NCBI GenBank assembly: GCA_027532555.1 | Contig: JAPZTJ010000025.1 | Span: forward strand, 1 to 51,627 | DNA length: 51,627 nt | Source: Aquidulcibacter sp. | GTDB taxonomy: Bacteria; Pseudomonadota; Alphaproteobacteria; Caulobacterales; Aquidulcibacteraceae | Direction of reading: 5' to 3' | Part shown: positions 33,515-42,821 of the stretch, piece by piece | Position numbering within the stretch: position 1 is the first letter of the stretch | How the letters are laid out: each line of letters opens with the position of its first letter | Translations under genes and position numbers: made by a program | The notes under the pieces: generated by a model | What the model was told of the DNA's origin: nothing | What the model saw: the letters and a program-made list of their open reading frames with translations, nothing else | The model's database searches: none

Positions 33515-34425
33515 GCCGTCGCCTCCAAGCCGATCAAACGGTGGCGGATCGCCTCCGACACAAGGTCAATTAGGATAATCAGACCGATGATTAAGATCAA
33601 AAGGGCAAAATAGGTATCAAACTCGGTATAGGTGATCGCGCGCGACAATTCGATCCCGATGCCGCCAGCCCCAACCACGCCTAAGGCGGCGGCACCGCCG
33701 ACATTAATCTCTAAGCGCAACAGCCCATAGGACGCATAATGGGGCAAGACTTGGGGAAGGATACCAAAGCGCACCTGTGCCCACCAAGAGCCACCAACCG
33801 CCTTTACCGCCTCAACAGGTCGCATATCCGCCGCTTCATTGACTTCGGAATAGAGTTTTCCGAGACTTGCCATAGTCCCTAAGGCAATGGCAATCACACC
33901 CGGTAATGGGCCGACCCCAAAGGCTGCAACCAAGATCAGCGCCACGATCAAATCCGGCAGTGTACGGATGACTTCTAGCGTGCGACGGGTCAGCCAATAA
34001 ATATAGGGCGATGGCGAGAGGTTTTTAGACGCCAAGAGTGAGGCCCAAAACCCGCCAAAAATGCCAAACAAGGTCGCAACAATGGCGATCTGAACCGTCT
34101 CCCACAACAGGGCCAGCCACGTTGGCATGTCATAAAACCAAGAGGAGAGTGAGCCAGCAGTCCCACGATCCTCAAACAGCGCCTCGGGCTTAAGGTCTGG
34201 GATCATGATATTGAGGAGATTGGCAATCCGCCCCCAAGGGTCGCTGCCTTGGCTGCCAGAGAAGAACCCACTGACATGGAAGCACACAGCAATCAGCGCA
34301 CTAAAGCCAATCAAAACGACGACTTGCTGGGTGCGCTGGCGCAGCAGGGTCACCCGCCGCTGCGCTTCAAATTCCCGAATGACTTGCGCCTTAATCGCTT
34401 CTTGCTGCGGCACGTTAGCGAGCAC
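33511..34425 (-). CDS. phnE: PhnE, phosphonate ABC importer permease (first copy)
   Basis: A 304-residue permease with about six helices. Conserved parts are LEVIRTLPDLIVALILVAAFG, GKLYSEVNEAADMRPVEAVK, the EAA-loop VGGSWWAQVRFGILPQVLP and GVVGAGGIGIELSRAITY. It is longer at the N-terminus (cytosolic, Arg/Gln-rich, residues 1-30) than the second copy. It overlaps the upstream binding-protein gene by 11 bases and the downstream phnE by four. Only moderate similarity to the second copy indicates an old pair. Confidence 0.9.
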   Translation of the reverse strand: MLANVPQQEAIKAQVIREFEAQRRVTLLRQRTQQVVVLIGFSALIAVCFHVSGFFSGSQGSDPWGRIANLLNIMIPDLKPEALFEDRGTAGSLSSWFYDMPTWLALLWETVQIAIVATLFGIFGGFWASLLASKNLSPSPYIYWLTRRTLEVIRTLPDLIVALILVAAFGVGPLPGVIAIALGTMASLGKLYSEVNEAADMRPVEAVKAVGGSWWAQVRFGILPQVLPHYASYGLLRLEINVGGAAALGVVGAGGIGIELSRAITYTEFDTYFALLILIIGLIILIDLVSEAIRHRLIGLEATA

Positions 34426-35263
34426 CCCTTTGCATGGCAGCGGCCTCTGTCGGATCTAAGGCTATCCCACCGCCAAGTTTTGCAACCAAAAAGGGCATGG
34501 CTTCCGGGCGCTCTTGATGTAGCGCGATATGAATGCCGACTAATTGATAGCGATCCGCTTCCGGCAGGTCATTTCTGACGACAAGGCCTGTCTGCGCTGT
34601 AGGGCGTCCGCGCCACGCCTCAACCACATCGCCACACAAAACGACTTTGGGATCATCGCCACGGCAGAGCCTTTGGCGCGCACCTGCTGTGATAATCAGC
34701 GCGTCGCCCTGTCCGGCACGCAATGCCGCAAGACCTGCATGCTCATCCGCGACAAACAGCTCCGGCTTAAAGCTCTTGGTATCCGCGCCAAAATCGGCCA
34801 AGCCTTGCAAGGGCACCTGATGGCTGGCCGCGAGTTTAGAAATGAAGATAGGCCGACTGCCAGCAAGCTTAACGGGCGTATCTCGGCCTGAAGTTTTGAG
34901 CGTCAAAGCGACGGCGAGAACGCGACCGGTTATAGCGTCAGCCCGCGGTGCCAGAATTGGGCGGGCGATTTTGCTGACTGGTTCAAAAGATGGTTGATCC
35001 AAAACAGCCAAGTCCAACTGTCCATCTTGCAAGGCTGTGGCCACTGCTTTGCCATCTGCATAGCTACAGAGCACCACCGGCTTGCCCAATCGTCCTTCAA
35101 GATGCTTGCGGTAAGCCGCTGCCGCCGCATCACTTGGCGTGGCGGTGCAACCAGAGTCGGTCAGGCCCTCAATTCCAATTCGAAAGCCTGCCGGGGGTGT
35201 TTGTGCTGTGGCAGGCTGCATCAAAGCCAGCAGAACTAGAAAGATCCCAAAAGCGCGGATCAT
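34415..35263 (-). CDS. PhnD-like periplasmic binding protein (second)
   Basis: A 282-residue exported protein with a cleavable signal (residues 1-20, ending QPATAQT) and no lipobox Cys. It has the phosphate/phosphite/phosphonate binding-protein layout: FRIGIEGL, a DGKAVATALQDGQLDLAVLD segment and FGADTKSFKPELFVADEHAG. Three internal cysteine pairs may form disulfides. It overlaps both phnD upstream and phnE downstream, so it belongs to the same transporter. It is divergent in sequence from the PhnD at 35260 and may bind another class of phosphonate or act as a co-receptor. Confidence 0.75.
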   Translation of the reverse strand: MIRAFGIFLVLLALMQPATAQTPPAGFRIGIEGLTDSGCTATPSDAAAAAYRKHLEGRLGKPVVLCSYADGKAVATALQDGQLDLAVLDQPSFEPVSKIARPILAPRADAITGRVLAVALTLKTSGRDTPVKLAGSRPIFISKLAASHQVPLQGLADFGADTKSFKPELFVADEHAGLAALRAGQGDALIITAGARQRLCRGDDPKVVLCGDVVEAWRGRPTAQTGLVVRNDLPEADRYQLVGIHIALHQERPEAMPFLVAKLGGGIALDPTEAAAMQRGAR

Positions 35264-36279
35264 GGCTTAGCACTCCCATTGCTTGGCTTCTGAGCTGGGG
35301 CCGCACGGCGTTCGGCGATCTCTGCGCGACGCATTTCGACCACGGCCTGATAGTCAGCAGCGGTCATGGGTTGCATATCGGATCCCTCTTGAAGCCCGAT
35401 ATCCACCCATAATTGTGGATCCTCGTAAGCCAGCGCGGCCATGGCTCCACGGGTGACGTCTTGAAAGGCTTGAGGACGGTCAGTCCGGATCACATAGGGC
35501 GAGTTGGGCATCGGCCCTGCTGTCCAGATGATGCGATAGTCTGAAATCTTCACCGCGCCTTTGCGCGCTAAGGTATAGAGTGAGCCTGTGGTAAAGCCGG
35601 TTTCTGGCGTGCCGCCACTGGCAATCAAAAAGATTGCATCAAACTGCCCATTGGCTAGGGCTAAAACACTTTGCGTGTGACCACCGCTCATCGCGGTTTT
35701 GCCAAAGAAAGTATCAGGATTTTTCCCTTGTTGGCGCATCGCCCAGCGTGGGAACAAATAGCCAGAAGTCGAATTGAAATCGACATAGCCCAAGGACTTG
35801 CCGCGCAAATCCTCAATCGTGCGATAAGGGCTGTCTGCCTTGACGATAAGCGCTGAATAATAGCCCGAAGAGCCCTCAGCCGAGCGCAAGGCCAAAAAGG
35901 GGGCTACCTTCTCACCCATTTGCTCACGGGCATTCGCATAGGCCGCGCCACCCATTTGCGCGAGCTCCAACTGACCAGAGGCCATAGCTTGAATGACACC
36001 ATTATAGTCTGCCGCCTGGAAAACTTCGACCTTCAACCCAGTGATGCGGTTGAGGTATTTTTGATAGGCCGTCCATCGGGCCAAAGTGGTGGAACTATCT
36101 TCGCCCGACGTTGCACCAATGCGCAATTGGCCAACTTCTTTCTGCCAGCCTGTCAGCTCGGTATCTGGCTTATCAGAGCCACAGGCAGAAAGCGCTGAAA
36201 GGAAAAGCACGACGCAAAGCGACTTGAGCCAGGTTGATTTCTGCACCTGCTTTACCCCCACTATCTTTAGAGCCTTCAT
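35260..36279 (-). CDS. phnD: PhnD, phosphonate-binding lipoprotein
   Basis: A 339-residue binding protein, first gene of the transport operon. Residues 15-33 are a lipoprotein signal ending LSALSAC (Cys33), so it is anchored in the membrane. The PhnD features include LRIGATSGEDSSTTLARWTA, TGLKVEVFQAADYNGVIQAM, ELAQMGGAAYANA, ALIVKADSPYRTIEDLRGKS and LGYVDFNSTSGYLFPRWAM. Ser/Thr and Tyr residues there form the phosphonate pocket in E. coli PhnD. The C-terminal tail (EMRRAEIAERRAAP) is charged and extended. The upstream spacer to the TonB receptor holds only a terminator and no clear Pho box. Confidence 0.92.
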   Translation of the reverse strand: MKALKIVGVKQVQKSTWLKSLCVVLFLSALSACGSDKPDTELTGWQKEVGQLRIGATSGEDSSTTLARWTAYQKYLNRITGLKVEVFQAADYNGVIQAMASGQLELAQMGGAAYANAREQMGEKVAPFLALRSAEGSSGYYSALIVKADSPYRTIEDLRGKSLGYVDFNSTSGYLFPRWAMRQQGKNPDTFFGKTAMSGGHTQSVLALANGQFDAIFLIASGGTPETGFTTGSLYTLARKGAVKISDYRIIWTAGPMPNSPYVIRTDRPQAFQDVTRGAMAALAYEDPQLWVDIGLQEGSDMQPMTAADYQAVVEMRRAEIAERRAAPAQKPSNGSAKP

Positions 36280-36379
36280 GCCTGAAAATCATGTCAGTGG
36301 CGCGACGGAAAGAAATGAAACGCGCCCAACCTACAGCCGATTTGTGGGCCATTGGCGGCCCCTGTTTCGTGGGATCATC

Positions 36380-36416
36380 AAAAAAAAGGGCCTGCTAGAT
36401 CAAACCAGCAGGCCCT
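36380..36416 (-). terminator. Rho-independent terminator of the TonB receptor gene
   Basis: On the reverse strand a 9-bp perfect stem (GGGCCTGCT / AGCAGGCCC, 10-nt loop) is followed by eight Ts. It lies 45 bp after the receptor stop. An imperfect hairpin TCAAGCGCCC / GGGCGGCTTGA directly after the stop (36435-36460) precedes it. It separates the receptor from phnD; the rest of 36280-36460 shows no gene. Confidence 0.85.
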
Positions 36417-36460
36417 AAACTTAAGATCAGATCGTCAAGCGCCCAAGAAGGGCGGCTTGA

Positions 36461-39364
36461 TTAGAAGTTGAAGCGCAGACCCAGCAGATAACGTGGGCCA
36501 TACTTTTCCCACTCCATCCGCGACGTGCCAACAAAACGTGGATCGCCGTAGCGGATACCAGCTTCATCCAAGACGTTGGTTGCATCAAAGGTTACGGTTA
36601 GGTTTTTGTTGATCTCATAACGGATCGAGATGTCGAGCTCGGCATCATCATCCCAATAATTGTCGCCGTTTCCATCTGGAACGCTGACCCCGTTGACGAT
36701 CAAGTACGTGCCAATGCCATTCTGCCATGCCTTACGGAACTGATAGGCAGCACGGGCGGAAAGGCCATACTTCTCATAAACCAAGCTGAGATTGTAGAGG
36801 AAATCCGAAGCCCCAGGCAGGCCCGTTTTGCGCTCTGGATGGGTTGAGGTGCGAACGCCATTCACAATCGCAAAGGTCTCTGGAACCGTTACTTCTGATT
36901 CAGTCCAAGTCGCAGTCGCCCGAACACCGAAGCCACCTAGCCACTCTGGTGCCTTGATCGCCTCAACAAATGGCTCGGCAAATTGATTGTAGGTGAGCTC
37001 GAAGCCTGTGACTTGGCCATCGCCAGCGTTTTGCACGGACGAGAAGGCATAAGTCGAACGCTCGAAGCCTGGGGCATCAAGGGTGGTGATCCCAAACGGT
37101 TCGATTTGTGTGAACAACACATCCGACAATTGCTTATGGAACACACCAGCCGAGAAATAGCCTTGTGGCTGGATGTACCATTCCACATAGGCATCCACGC
37201 CGACGGCACGCTCGGGCTGTGCATTCGGATTGCCGCCCGAAATGGTCTTGGCCGCATCATTGATGGAGAAGTTCGGACGAATGGTCGTAAACTCTGGGCG
37301 TGCTGCCCCGGTTGTCAAACCGATCCGAACCTTCACATCGTCGCGCACATCCCAATTCAGATGTGCGCTTGGATAGAAGATGACGTCATCAGATGAGACT
37401 TCTGTGAGCCCAAAGACCCCGGCAATCGTGTTGAAGGATTGACCTGTATTGGTCGTCTGCTCGCCACGAAGACCGACAACCAAATTACCCCAGTCGAAGT
37501 TAAATGTTGCCATGCTGTAGGCCGCAAGGATTTCTTCCGTGACGTTGAAGTAATTGTCAGTTTGATCGATTGGCCGCGCAATGCCAGCCTTGATCAAATC
37601 CTGCATGTAAGCTTCAAGTCTCGCTTCAGAGTGATAACGGAAGCTATAGCCAAGCGTCATTTCGCCCAAGAATGGCCGATCTAGTGCAAAATCGGCATAA
37701 GTTGGCGAGGGACGACCAGCTGCAAGAATTTGAGCATTCGTCGCGGTCCAAACACTGGACCGGGTCTTTTTGGAACGAGTTGTGTAAGCGAAGCCAGCCT
37801 TGAAGTTTGTTTCAAGCCCGAAGACTTCAAAGTCCTTCTTTGCATCAAAGCGCCCGGTAAAGGCTTGCGTGAAATCGCCTGCCCCCGAACGGTAAGAAAT
37901 ATTGTTAAAGTCGAGCGGGAATGCCTCGATGCTGAGTTGACGTGGACCACGTGAGCGGACACCTGTCACAGGGTCAACAATCGTGGTGTAGAGGCGCACG
38001 GTGTTGAACTCTGGATTGGTGAAATCATACTCGACAGTTGGGCGCAGGCGCGGATCAGCGGAGCTGGTGAAGTTTGGAAGCGCACCCGCGTCAAAACCAT
38101 CTTCAGCCTCTGTGAAATTCAAGCGCCAAGCCATATCCCAGCCAAATCGCTTATGGTCGCCACCAAGTGTGCCGGTTGAGATATATTCTTTGGTGTGCAG
38201 GGAGTTAAAGTTGCCAGTGATCTGCGTCCCGTAAACAGTGCCCTTGGTGGGCGTGTTGCCGTTGCAGATGTCATAGGCACCCGTGCCAGTGATTGGCGCA
38301 GCGACGGCTGGGCAAGCGCCTGTTACGTTGGTTGCACCATTGTCGAAACGGAAGATATAGTTGTTACGCAACTCATCATCGGTGTACTGAGTATAGACCA
38401 CTTGGGCAAAAAGCTTGTCCATGTCATTTGGACGCCAGTCGCCGCGAAGGCTGCCCGAGATGTTGCCACGCGTCAGGCGATATGGCTTGTTTTCATATTC
38501 ACGCGCCCAAGACCGCGTTTCCGAACCAGGCCGCCGGTCGGGAGAGCCTGAAAAACAAGCTGTTGGTACTGGCGTGATGGTCGAGCAGAGTGTGGACACA
38601 CCAGCGACCGTCGTACGAGCGGTGCTGAGAACGCCACCGGGCCGTAGCATTGGGTCGGTCTCGAAGTTATCGGTGATCATCCGGCGCTTGTAATAGGACG
38701 CCTGCGCCAGCAAGCCTACTTTGTCGTCCATGAAGCGGTCAGACACAACGATCGAGGCATCAACCTCTTCCCCGCCGCCATATTCAACCAAGCCGAGCTG
38801 CACGCCACCAGTGATTTTCCGACCCTTATAGTCAAAAGCTGAACGGGTCTTGATATCGACATTACCTGCAACGGTGTCGCCTGGCATGTCAGCCGTGATT
38901 GCCTTGCTCACCACAACTTGGCTGGCAAGTGCACTTGGGATGTTGTCAAACCGGGTTGCCCGGCCTTCGGGGCTGACGACGTTCAATCCATCGAAAGACA
39001 CGGTTACGTAACGGTTCGGAAGACCGCGCAGATTGATATAACGCGCTTGGCCTTGGTCGCGCTGAACGCCAACGCCGGGTAAGCGGCCCACTGCGTAGGC
39101 AATGTTTTGGTCAGACAGGCGACCGGCTTCGTCTGCGGACAAAACCGAAACCAGCGATGGCGAGGCCCGTTGCACCAAAAGTGCCGCACGATCGGATTCC
39201 GCAATCGGACGTGCGGCGCGAACGACGATGGTTTCAGCTTCCGTCGCTTCTGCTGGTGCAGGCGTGGTGGTAGCCGCTGTTTGAGCGGTTGCTGCGGTCG
39301 CTGCAAGTAATGTAAACGAGCCAACTGCGCCCATGAGGGCAGCGCGTGTAAACTGAGTGGTCAT
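36461..39364 (-). CDS. TonB-dependent receptor, Xanthomonas/Caulobacter type (copy 1)
   Basis: A 967-residue outer-membrane receptor. The ATG at 39364 follows AAAGGGGATTCC; a longer frame would run through the leader hairpin. The signal peptide ends near ATAQTAA. A TonB box AETIVVRAARP and a plug with SVLSADEAGRLSDQNIAYAV, GRLPGVGVQRDQGQARYINL and DMPGDTVAGNVDIKTRSAFD follow, the signature of the TonB-Xanth-Caul (TIGR01782) group. The barrel ends RYLLGLRFNF. It is a paralogue of the receptor at 40023-42806 with shared promoter region. Its cargo is unknown; many members of the group take up sugars, and its neighbour is the phosphonate transporter. Confidence 0.92.
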   Translation of the reverse strand: MTTQFTRAALMGAVGSFTLLAATAATAQTAATTTPAPAEATEAETIVVRAARPIAESDRAALLVQRASPSLVSVLSADEAGRLSDQNIAYAVGRLPGVGVQRDQGQARYINLRGLPNRYVTVSFDGLNVVSPEGRATRFDNIPSALASQVVVSKAITADMPGDTVAGNVDIKTRSAFDYKGRKITGGVQLGLVEYGGGEEVDASIVVSDRFMDDKVGLLAQASYYKRRMITDNFETDPMLRPGGVLSTARTTVAGVSTLCSTITPVPTACFSGSPDRRPGSETRSWAREYENKPYRLTRGNISGSLRGDWRPNDMDKLFAQVVYTQYTDDELRNNYIFRFDNGATNVTGACPAVAAPITGTGAYDICNGNTPTKGTVYGTQITGNFNSLHTKEYISTGTLGGDHKRFGWDMAWRLNFTEAEDGFDAGALPNFTSSADPRLRPTVEYDFTNPEFNTVRLYTTIVDPVTGVRSRGPRQLSIEAFPLDFNNISYRSGAGDFTQAFTGRFDAKKDFEVFGLETNFKAGFAYTTRSKKTRSSVWTATNAQILAAGRPSPTYADFALDRPFLGEMTLGYSFRYHSEARLEAYMQDLIKAGIARPIDQTDNYFNVTEEILAAYSMATFNFDWGNLVVGLRGEQTTNTGQSFNTIAGVFGLTEVSSDDVIFYPSAHLNWDVRDDVKVRIGLTTGAARPEFTTIRPNFSINDAAKTISGGNPNAQPERAVGVDAYVEWYIQPQGYFSAGVFHKQLSDVLFTQIEPFGITTLDAPGFERSTYAFSSVQNAGDGQVTGFELTYNQFAEPFVEAIKAPEWLGGFGVRATATWTESEVTVPETFAIVNGVRTSTHPERKTGLPGASDFLYNLSLVYEKYGLSARAAYQFRKAWQNGIGTYLIVNGVSVPDGNGDNYWDDDAELDISIRYEINKNLTVTFDATNVLDEAGIRYGDPRFVGTSRMEWEKYGPRYLLGLRFNF

Positions 39365-39379
39365 TGGAATCCCCTTTAG

Positions 39380-39396
39380 CAGGTGCAACACACCTG
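39380..39396 (-). promoter_or_regulatory. Leader hairpin before TonB receptor copy 1
   Basis: CAGGTG-CAACA-CACCTG is a perfect stem with a five-base loop, some seven bases upstream of the AAAGGGGA ribosome site. The identical hairpin precedes copy 2 at 42822-42838, although the surrounding leader has diverged. Confidence 0.5.
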
Positions 39397-39454
39397 GTCC
39401 GACGGGGGCGATACTGTTCTGAGGTGACAGGTCGAAGTCTTTTAGGATTCAGTT

Positions 39455-39482
39455 TTGCGAAATAATGCTCACACTTCTGTGA
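39455..39482. promoter_or_regulatory. Three-half-site operator-like element, copy 1
   Basis: TGCGAA-N6-CTCACA-N4-TGTGAC matches the cleaner element TGTGAA-N6-TTCACA-N4-TGTGAA at 42898-42925. Retention of TCACA and TGTGA half-sites in both copies suggests a regulator site. Confidence 0.45.
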
Positions 39483-39640
39483 CGTCCGAGGCCGCTTTCA
39501 GGCGCTATGCTTTCGGCGCTGCGACTTCAATTACCTCTAGATTTGTTGGGCATATCGGGTGGCTTACTTGATTTTTCTGAGATAAACGCCGCGTACGCCA
39601 CTCGACCAAAATGCCGGTTAAAAAAGTGTCAGCTGCGTCC

Positions 39641-39743
39641 ATAACCAAGTTCAACACCACCCAACCCGGTCGCACCGCCCCTTTGATCGGCACCAATCGC
39701 TCTGGCAAGTCGACCTCTTCGTAAAAGCTGGCCGGCGCGGCGG
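39641..39743 (+). pseudogene. Decayed start of a P-loop kinase gene
   Basis: This is the remnant of the first 34 or so codons of the gene now intact at 43081. The start has become ATA. The frame still reads FNTTQPG, then the damaged P-loop IGTNRSGKSTSS followed by an in-frame TAA, KLAGAAG. It is a by-product of the receptor tandem duplication and ends where DUF1330-like sequence begins. Confidence 0.75.
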
Positions 39744-39957
39744 GCAGAACCTGAGCTGACTGGCCGTGAAGCCTATAGGCGTTATGGCCTGGCCGTCGTG
39801 GCATGTGTCGACGCGGTTGGTGGTAATTGCCGAATACCCCTCCAGCGCCGCTATGTTAGCCATGGTGAAATCGCCCGACTATCAAGCCATCGAAGTCCAC
39901 CGCATGGCAGGCCTAGCCGGTCAGTTGAACATTCGCACCAAGATGATGGGTGGCTGA
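39744..39957 (+). pseudogene. Decayed DUF1330 gene fragment
   Basis: A second copy of the 3' two thirds of the DUF1330 gene at 17912-18325. It reads ELTGREAYRRYGLAVVACVD, then a deletion, then VIAEYPSSAAMLAMVKSPDY and QAIEVHRMAGLAGQLNIRTK to the stop. The deletion removes 71 bp between short GGCGG/GGTGG repeats of the intact gene and shifts the frame. Nucleotide identity to the intact copy, 21 kb away, is high. No start codon or 5' part exists; the upstream neighbour is the kinase remnant. Confidence 0.8.
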
Positions 39958-39984
39958 GCCAAGTCTCGTCCAAGGCACAGCAAA

Positions 39985-40015
39985 GCCCGCTCTATGCCGG
40001 TCACATAGAGCGGGC
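39985..40015 (-). terminator. Hairpin after TonB receptor copy 2
   Basis: A perfect 12-bp stem GCCCGCTCTATG / CATAGAGCGGGC with a seven-base loop lies eight bases after the receptor stop on the reverse strand, followed by only CTTTG. It probably terminates or protects the receptor transcript. Confidence 0.65.
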
Positions 40016-40022
40016 CCGGCCT

Positions 40023-42806
40023 TTAGTACTTAAAGCGAACGCCAATCATATAGCGAGGACCGAAGGTCTCATACTCAATCGGATAGAGTTCACTATCCGC
40101 AAAGCGGCGACCTGGGCTATCGGCGAGATTAATGCCATCGAACGTCAGTTCGAACTGGTCGTTCAACTGATAGCGTGCCGAAACTGACAGGCTTTCAGAG
40201 TTGTTCCAGTAAATGTCGCCATTGCCGTCTGGAACTAGAGCACCATTGACGGTGGCATAGCCGCCCACGGACTGCAGCCATTTGGTGCGGTATTGATAGG
40301 CAATGCGGGCCGACAAGCCATACTTTTCATAAGTCAGCCCAACATTGGTTACCAAATCAGACGCACCGGGTAGATCAACAACGCGCAAAGGTGCTGTTCC
40401 AACGGCTGGAACATTGATCTCGCTATCGTTGAAATTGGCAGATAGGCGGACGCCAAAGCCTTCCAGCCAATCTGGACCTCCCATAGACTCAACCAACTCC
40501 TCAATCGTATGATTGAAGACAACCTCAACCCCCATCAACTTGCCATCACCGCCATTGCGTATGGTGGTGAAATTGTAGCCGGAACGATCGCGATCGGGAG
40601 TGTTCAGGATGGTGCTGCCAAATGTGCCACTTTGGGTGAACAAGGCATCCTTAATGTCCTTGTAATAGAAGCCGATTTGGAAATAGCCCTGTGACTTCAT
40701 ATACCATTCGAAATACGCATCAAAGCCAACCGACTTTTCAGGCTTAGCGTCAGGATTGCCGCCTGTGATGAGGCCGGGAGCATCATCAATGGAGAAGTTT
40801 GCCGCCAAATCATCAAAGTCAGGACGCGCCGCGCCGGTGTTCAGGCTAAGGCGGGCCTTCATCTCTTCATTCAGGTCATAATTCACATGGACGCTGGGAT
40901 AGAAGAGCGTGTCATCGCTTTTGAGCGCGGTGAGGACGCGACTGCCGCCGATGATCGGCAAGGCCTTTGAAGTATTCTCAGTGCGCTCAACGCGGCCACC
41001 GAAGATGATACTGCCCCAGTCCTGCTTGACGGTCGCCATCGCATAGGCTGCAACGATATCTTCGGTCACTTCAAAATACTCACCCGAGCCATCCTGGTAT
41101 GAACCGATCCGGCGATCCTTCAGGCTTTGCACCAAGTCGCCAACCTTATCGCCAGAATAATAGCGGAACGTATAGCCAAGCGCGTATTTGCCCTTGAAGG
41201 CGGTATCGATGGCAAGGTCATTATAGGTCGGCAAAGCGACACCGGCAGCCGTGAAGTCAGCGGCGCGGGCGCGATATTGGGTCAAGCGCCGCTTCTTATC
41301 GCGGGTGGTGTACAAGCCACCAACCTTTAAAGTCGCTTCAGAACCAAACAGGCTTATGTCACGGCTGGCGTCGAACTTACCCGTCCAAGCCGCTGTCAGG
41401 TCACCGCCCTCGGCATCTATGATATCGATGAATAGCATCGGGAAGGCCTCGACGCTGCTAACCGCCGGTCCTTTTGAGCGGGTCGTGCCTGACAACACTG
41501 TGTTGAATAGGCGCACCGTATTATTGGTCACATCCGTGAAGTCATAATCGACAGTTGGTCGCGAGGTGACGGTGGAGGGACTCTCAAATGACGGTGTCCC
41601 GGTTAAGTCTTGGCCATCCTCGGTCTCTGTGAAATTCAAACGCCAATCGACGTCCCAGCCAAAACGCGCATGCTTGCCGCCGATCGTATTGGTAAAGATG
41701 TATTCTTTGATGTCACCCGTGCGAAAATTCCAGTTCATCCGGACGCCATAGACGGTGCCTTTGTTCGGCAAGTTGCCGGTGCAAATGTCATTGGCGGCAC
41801 TGGTTACGATCGTGGTCACAGTCCCAGTGCAGGCGGCATTGGGGGTATTTGTTGCGCCGTTGTCAAACCGGAAAATGTAGTTGTTGCGCAGCTCAATATC
41901 AGTAAACTGACTGTATACGGATTGAGCGAACAAAGTATCTTGCTCAGTTGGTCGCCAGTCGGCCCGGACCGAGCCGGAAATATTGCCGCGGGTCAAACGG
42001 TAGGGCTTGTTCTCGTGTTCGCGGGCCCAACGGCGAGTCTCGGAACCTGGACGACGATCAATTCCAGACGTCGCGCTACCAGGCCTCAGATAGGGGTCGG
42101 TCTCCCAGTTATCGGTGATCATTTCACGCTCATAGAAGGACACCTGCCCCAAGATGCCCAGCTTGCCGTCGAAGAAGCGATCCGCAACTACCAACGACGC
42201 ATCAATTTCGCGGCCGCCGCCCAACTCAACTTGGCCAAGCGAAAGACCACCAATGATCCGGCGTCCGCGATAGTCAAAGGCAGAGCGGGTACGAATGTTA
42301 ATGTTACCAGCGACTGTATCGCCCGACATATCAGGCGTGATGGCCTTGTTGACCGAAACTTGGCTGGCGATGGCGGTAGGTATGTTATCAAAGCGCGTGT
42401 CGCGCCCTTCTGGAGACACAACGCTCATTCCGTCGATCGAATACGTCACCCAGCGACGGGGCTGGCCGCGCAAATTCACATAGCGGCTTTGGCCTTGATC
42501 CTTCTCGACGGCGACGCCGGGCAGACGGCTTACAGCATCGGCGATATTTTGGTCGGCCAAGCGGCCGGCCTCATCGGCAGATAAGACGCTGACAAGAGCG
42601 GGCGCGTTGCGCTGGACTTGCAGTGCGGCGCGGTCGGACTCAAAGATTGGGCGAGCACCGCGCACAACGATGGTTTCAGCGGCTTTTTCTTCCGCTGTTG
42701 TAGCAGTTGTGGTTGCCGTAGTTTGGGCGGTCGCTGCGGTCGCTGCAAGTAATGCAAACGAGCAAACTGCGCCCATGAGGGCAGCGCGTGTAAACTTGGT
42801 GGTCAT
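40023..42806 (-). CDS. TonB-dependent receptor, Xanthomonas/Caulobacter type (copy 2)
   Basis: A 927-residue outer-membrane receptor with the same organisation as copy 1: nearly identical signal peptide (MTTKFTRAALMGAVCSF), TonB box AETIVVRGARP, plug SVLSADEAGRLADQNIADAV and SRLPGVAVEKDQGQSRYVNL, DMSGDTVAGNINIRTRSAFD, and barrel end RYMIGVRFKY. The ATG at 42806 follows AAAGGGGATTCC. Plug regions are far more alike than the outer loops of the barrels, which suggests that the two copies have diverged in ligand binding. It has its own leader hairpin, operator-like element and terminator hairpin. Substrate unknown. Confidence 0.92.
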   Translation of the reverse strand: MTTKFTRAALMGAVCSFALLAATAATAQTTATTTATTAEEKAAETIVVRGARPIFESDRAALQVQRNAPALVSVLSADEAGRLADQNIADAVSRLPGVAVEKDQGQSRYVNLRGQPRRWVTYSIDGMSVVSPEGRDTRFDNIPTAIASQVSVNKAITPDMSGDTVAGNINIRTRSAFDYRGRRIIGGLSLGQVELGGGREIDASLVVADRFFDGKLGILGQVSFYEREMITDNWETDPYLRPGSATSGIDRRPGSETRRWAREHENKPYRLTRGNISGSVRADWRPTEQDTLFAQSVYSQFTDIELRNNYIFRFDNGATNTPNAACTGTVTTIVTSAANDICTGNLPNKGTVYGVRMNWNFRTGDIKEYIFTNTIGGKHARFGWDVDWRLNFTETEDGQDLTGTPSFESPSTVTSRPTVDYDFTDVTNNTVRLFNTVLSGTTRSKGPAVSSVEAFPMLFIDIIDAEGGDLTAAWTGKFDASRDISLFGSEATLKVGGLYTTRDKKRRLTQYRARAADFTAAGVALPTYNDLAIDTAFKGKYALGYTFRYYSGDKVGDLVQSLKDRRIGSYQDGSGEYFEVTEDIVAAYAMATVKQDWGSIIFGGRVERTENTSKALPIIGGSRVLTALKSDDTLFYPSVHVNYDLNEEMKARLSLNTGAARPDFDDLAANFSIDDAPGLITGGNPDAKPEKSVGFDAYFEWYMKSQGYFQIGFYYKDIKDALFTQSGTFGSTILNTPDRDRSGYNFTTIRNGGDGKLMGVEVVFNHTIEELVESMGGPDWLEGFGVRLSANFNDSEINVPAVGTAPLRVVDLPGASDLVTNVGLTYEKYGLSARIAYQYRTKWLQSVGGYATVNGALVPDGNGDIYWNNSESLSVSARYQLNDQFELTFDGINLADSPGRRFADSELYPIEYETFGPRYMIGVRFKY

Positions 42807-42821
42807 TGGAATCCCCTTTCG

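Larger units (their letters stand above)
39365..39640 (-). repeat. Duplicated receptor control region, copy 1
   Basis: This segment aligns with 42807-43080 over nearly its full length: leader hairpin, GCGATACTGTT, a TGACAG-TCGAAGTC-TTAGGATTCAGTTTTG core, the operator-like block, then TCTGAGATAAA-GCCGCGTA near the kinase start. Identity is visibly high with scattered substitutions. It continues into the kinase remnant. Confidence 0.75.

Noticed and set aside
36280..36378. Pho box before phnD
   Set aside because: A TGACAT half-site is present but no second half-site at 11-bp spacing was found.
41610..42584. 324-codon open frame on the plus strand opposite TonB receptor copy 2
   Set aside because: It runs antisense through a clear receptor gene, has no family features or ribosome site and is explained by the codon bias of the receptor strand.
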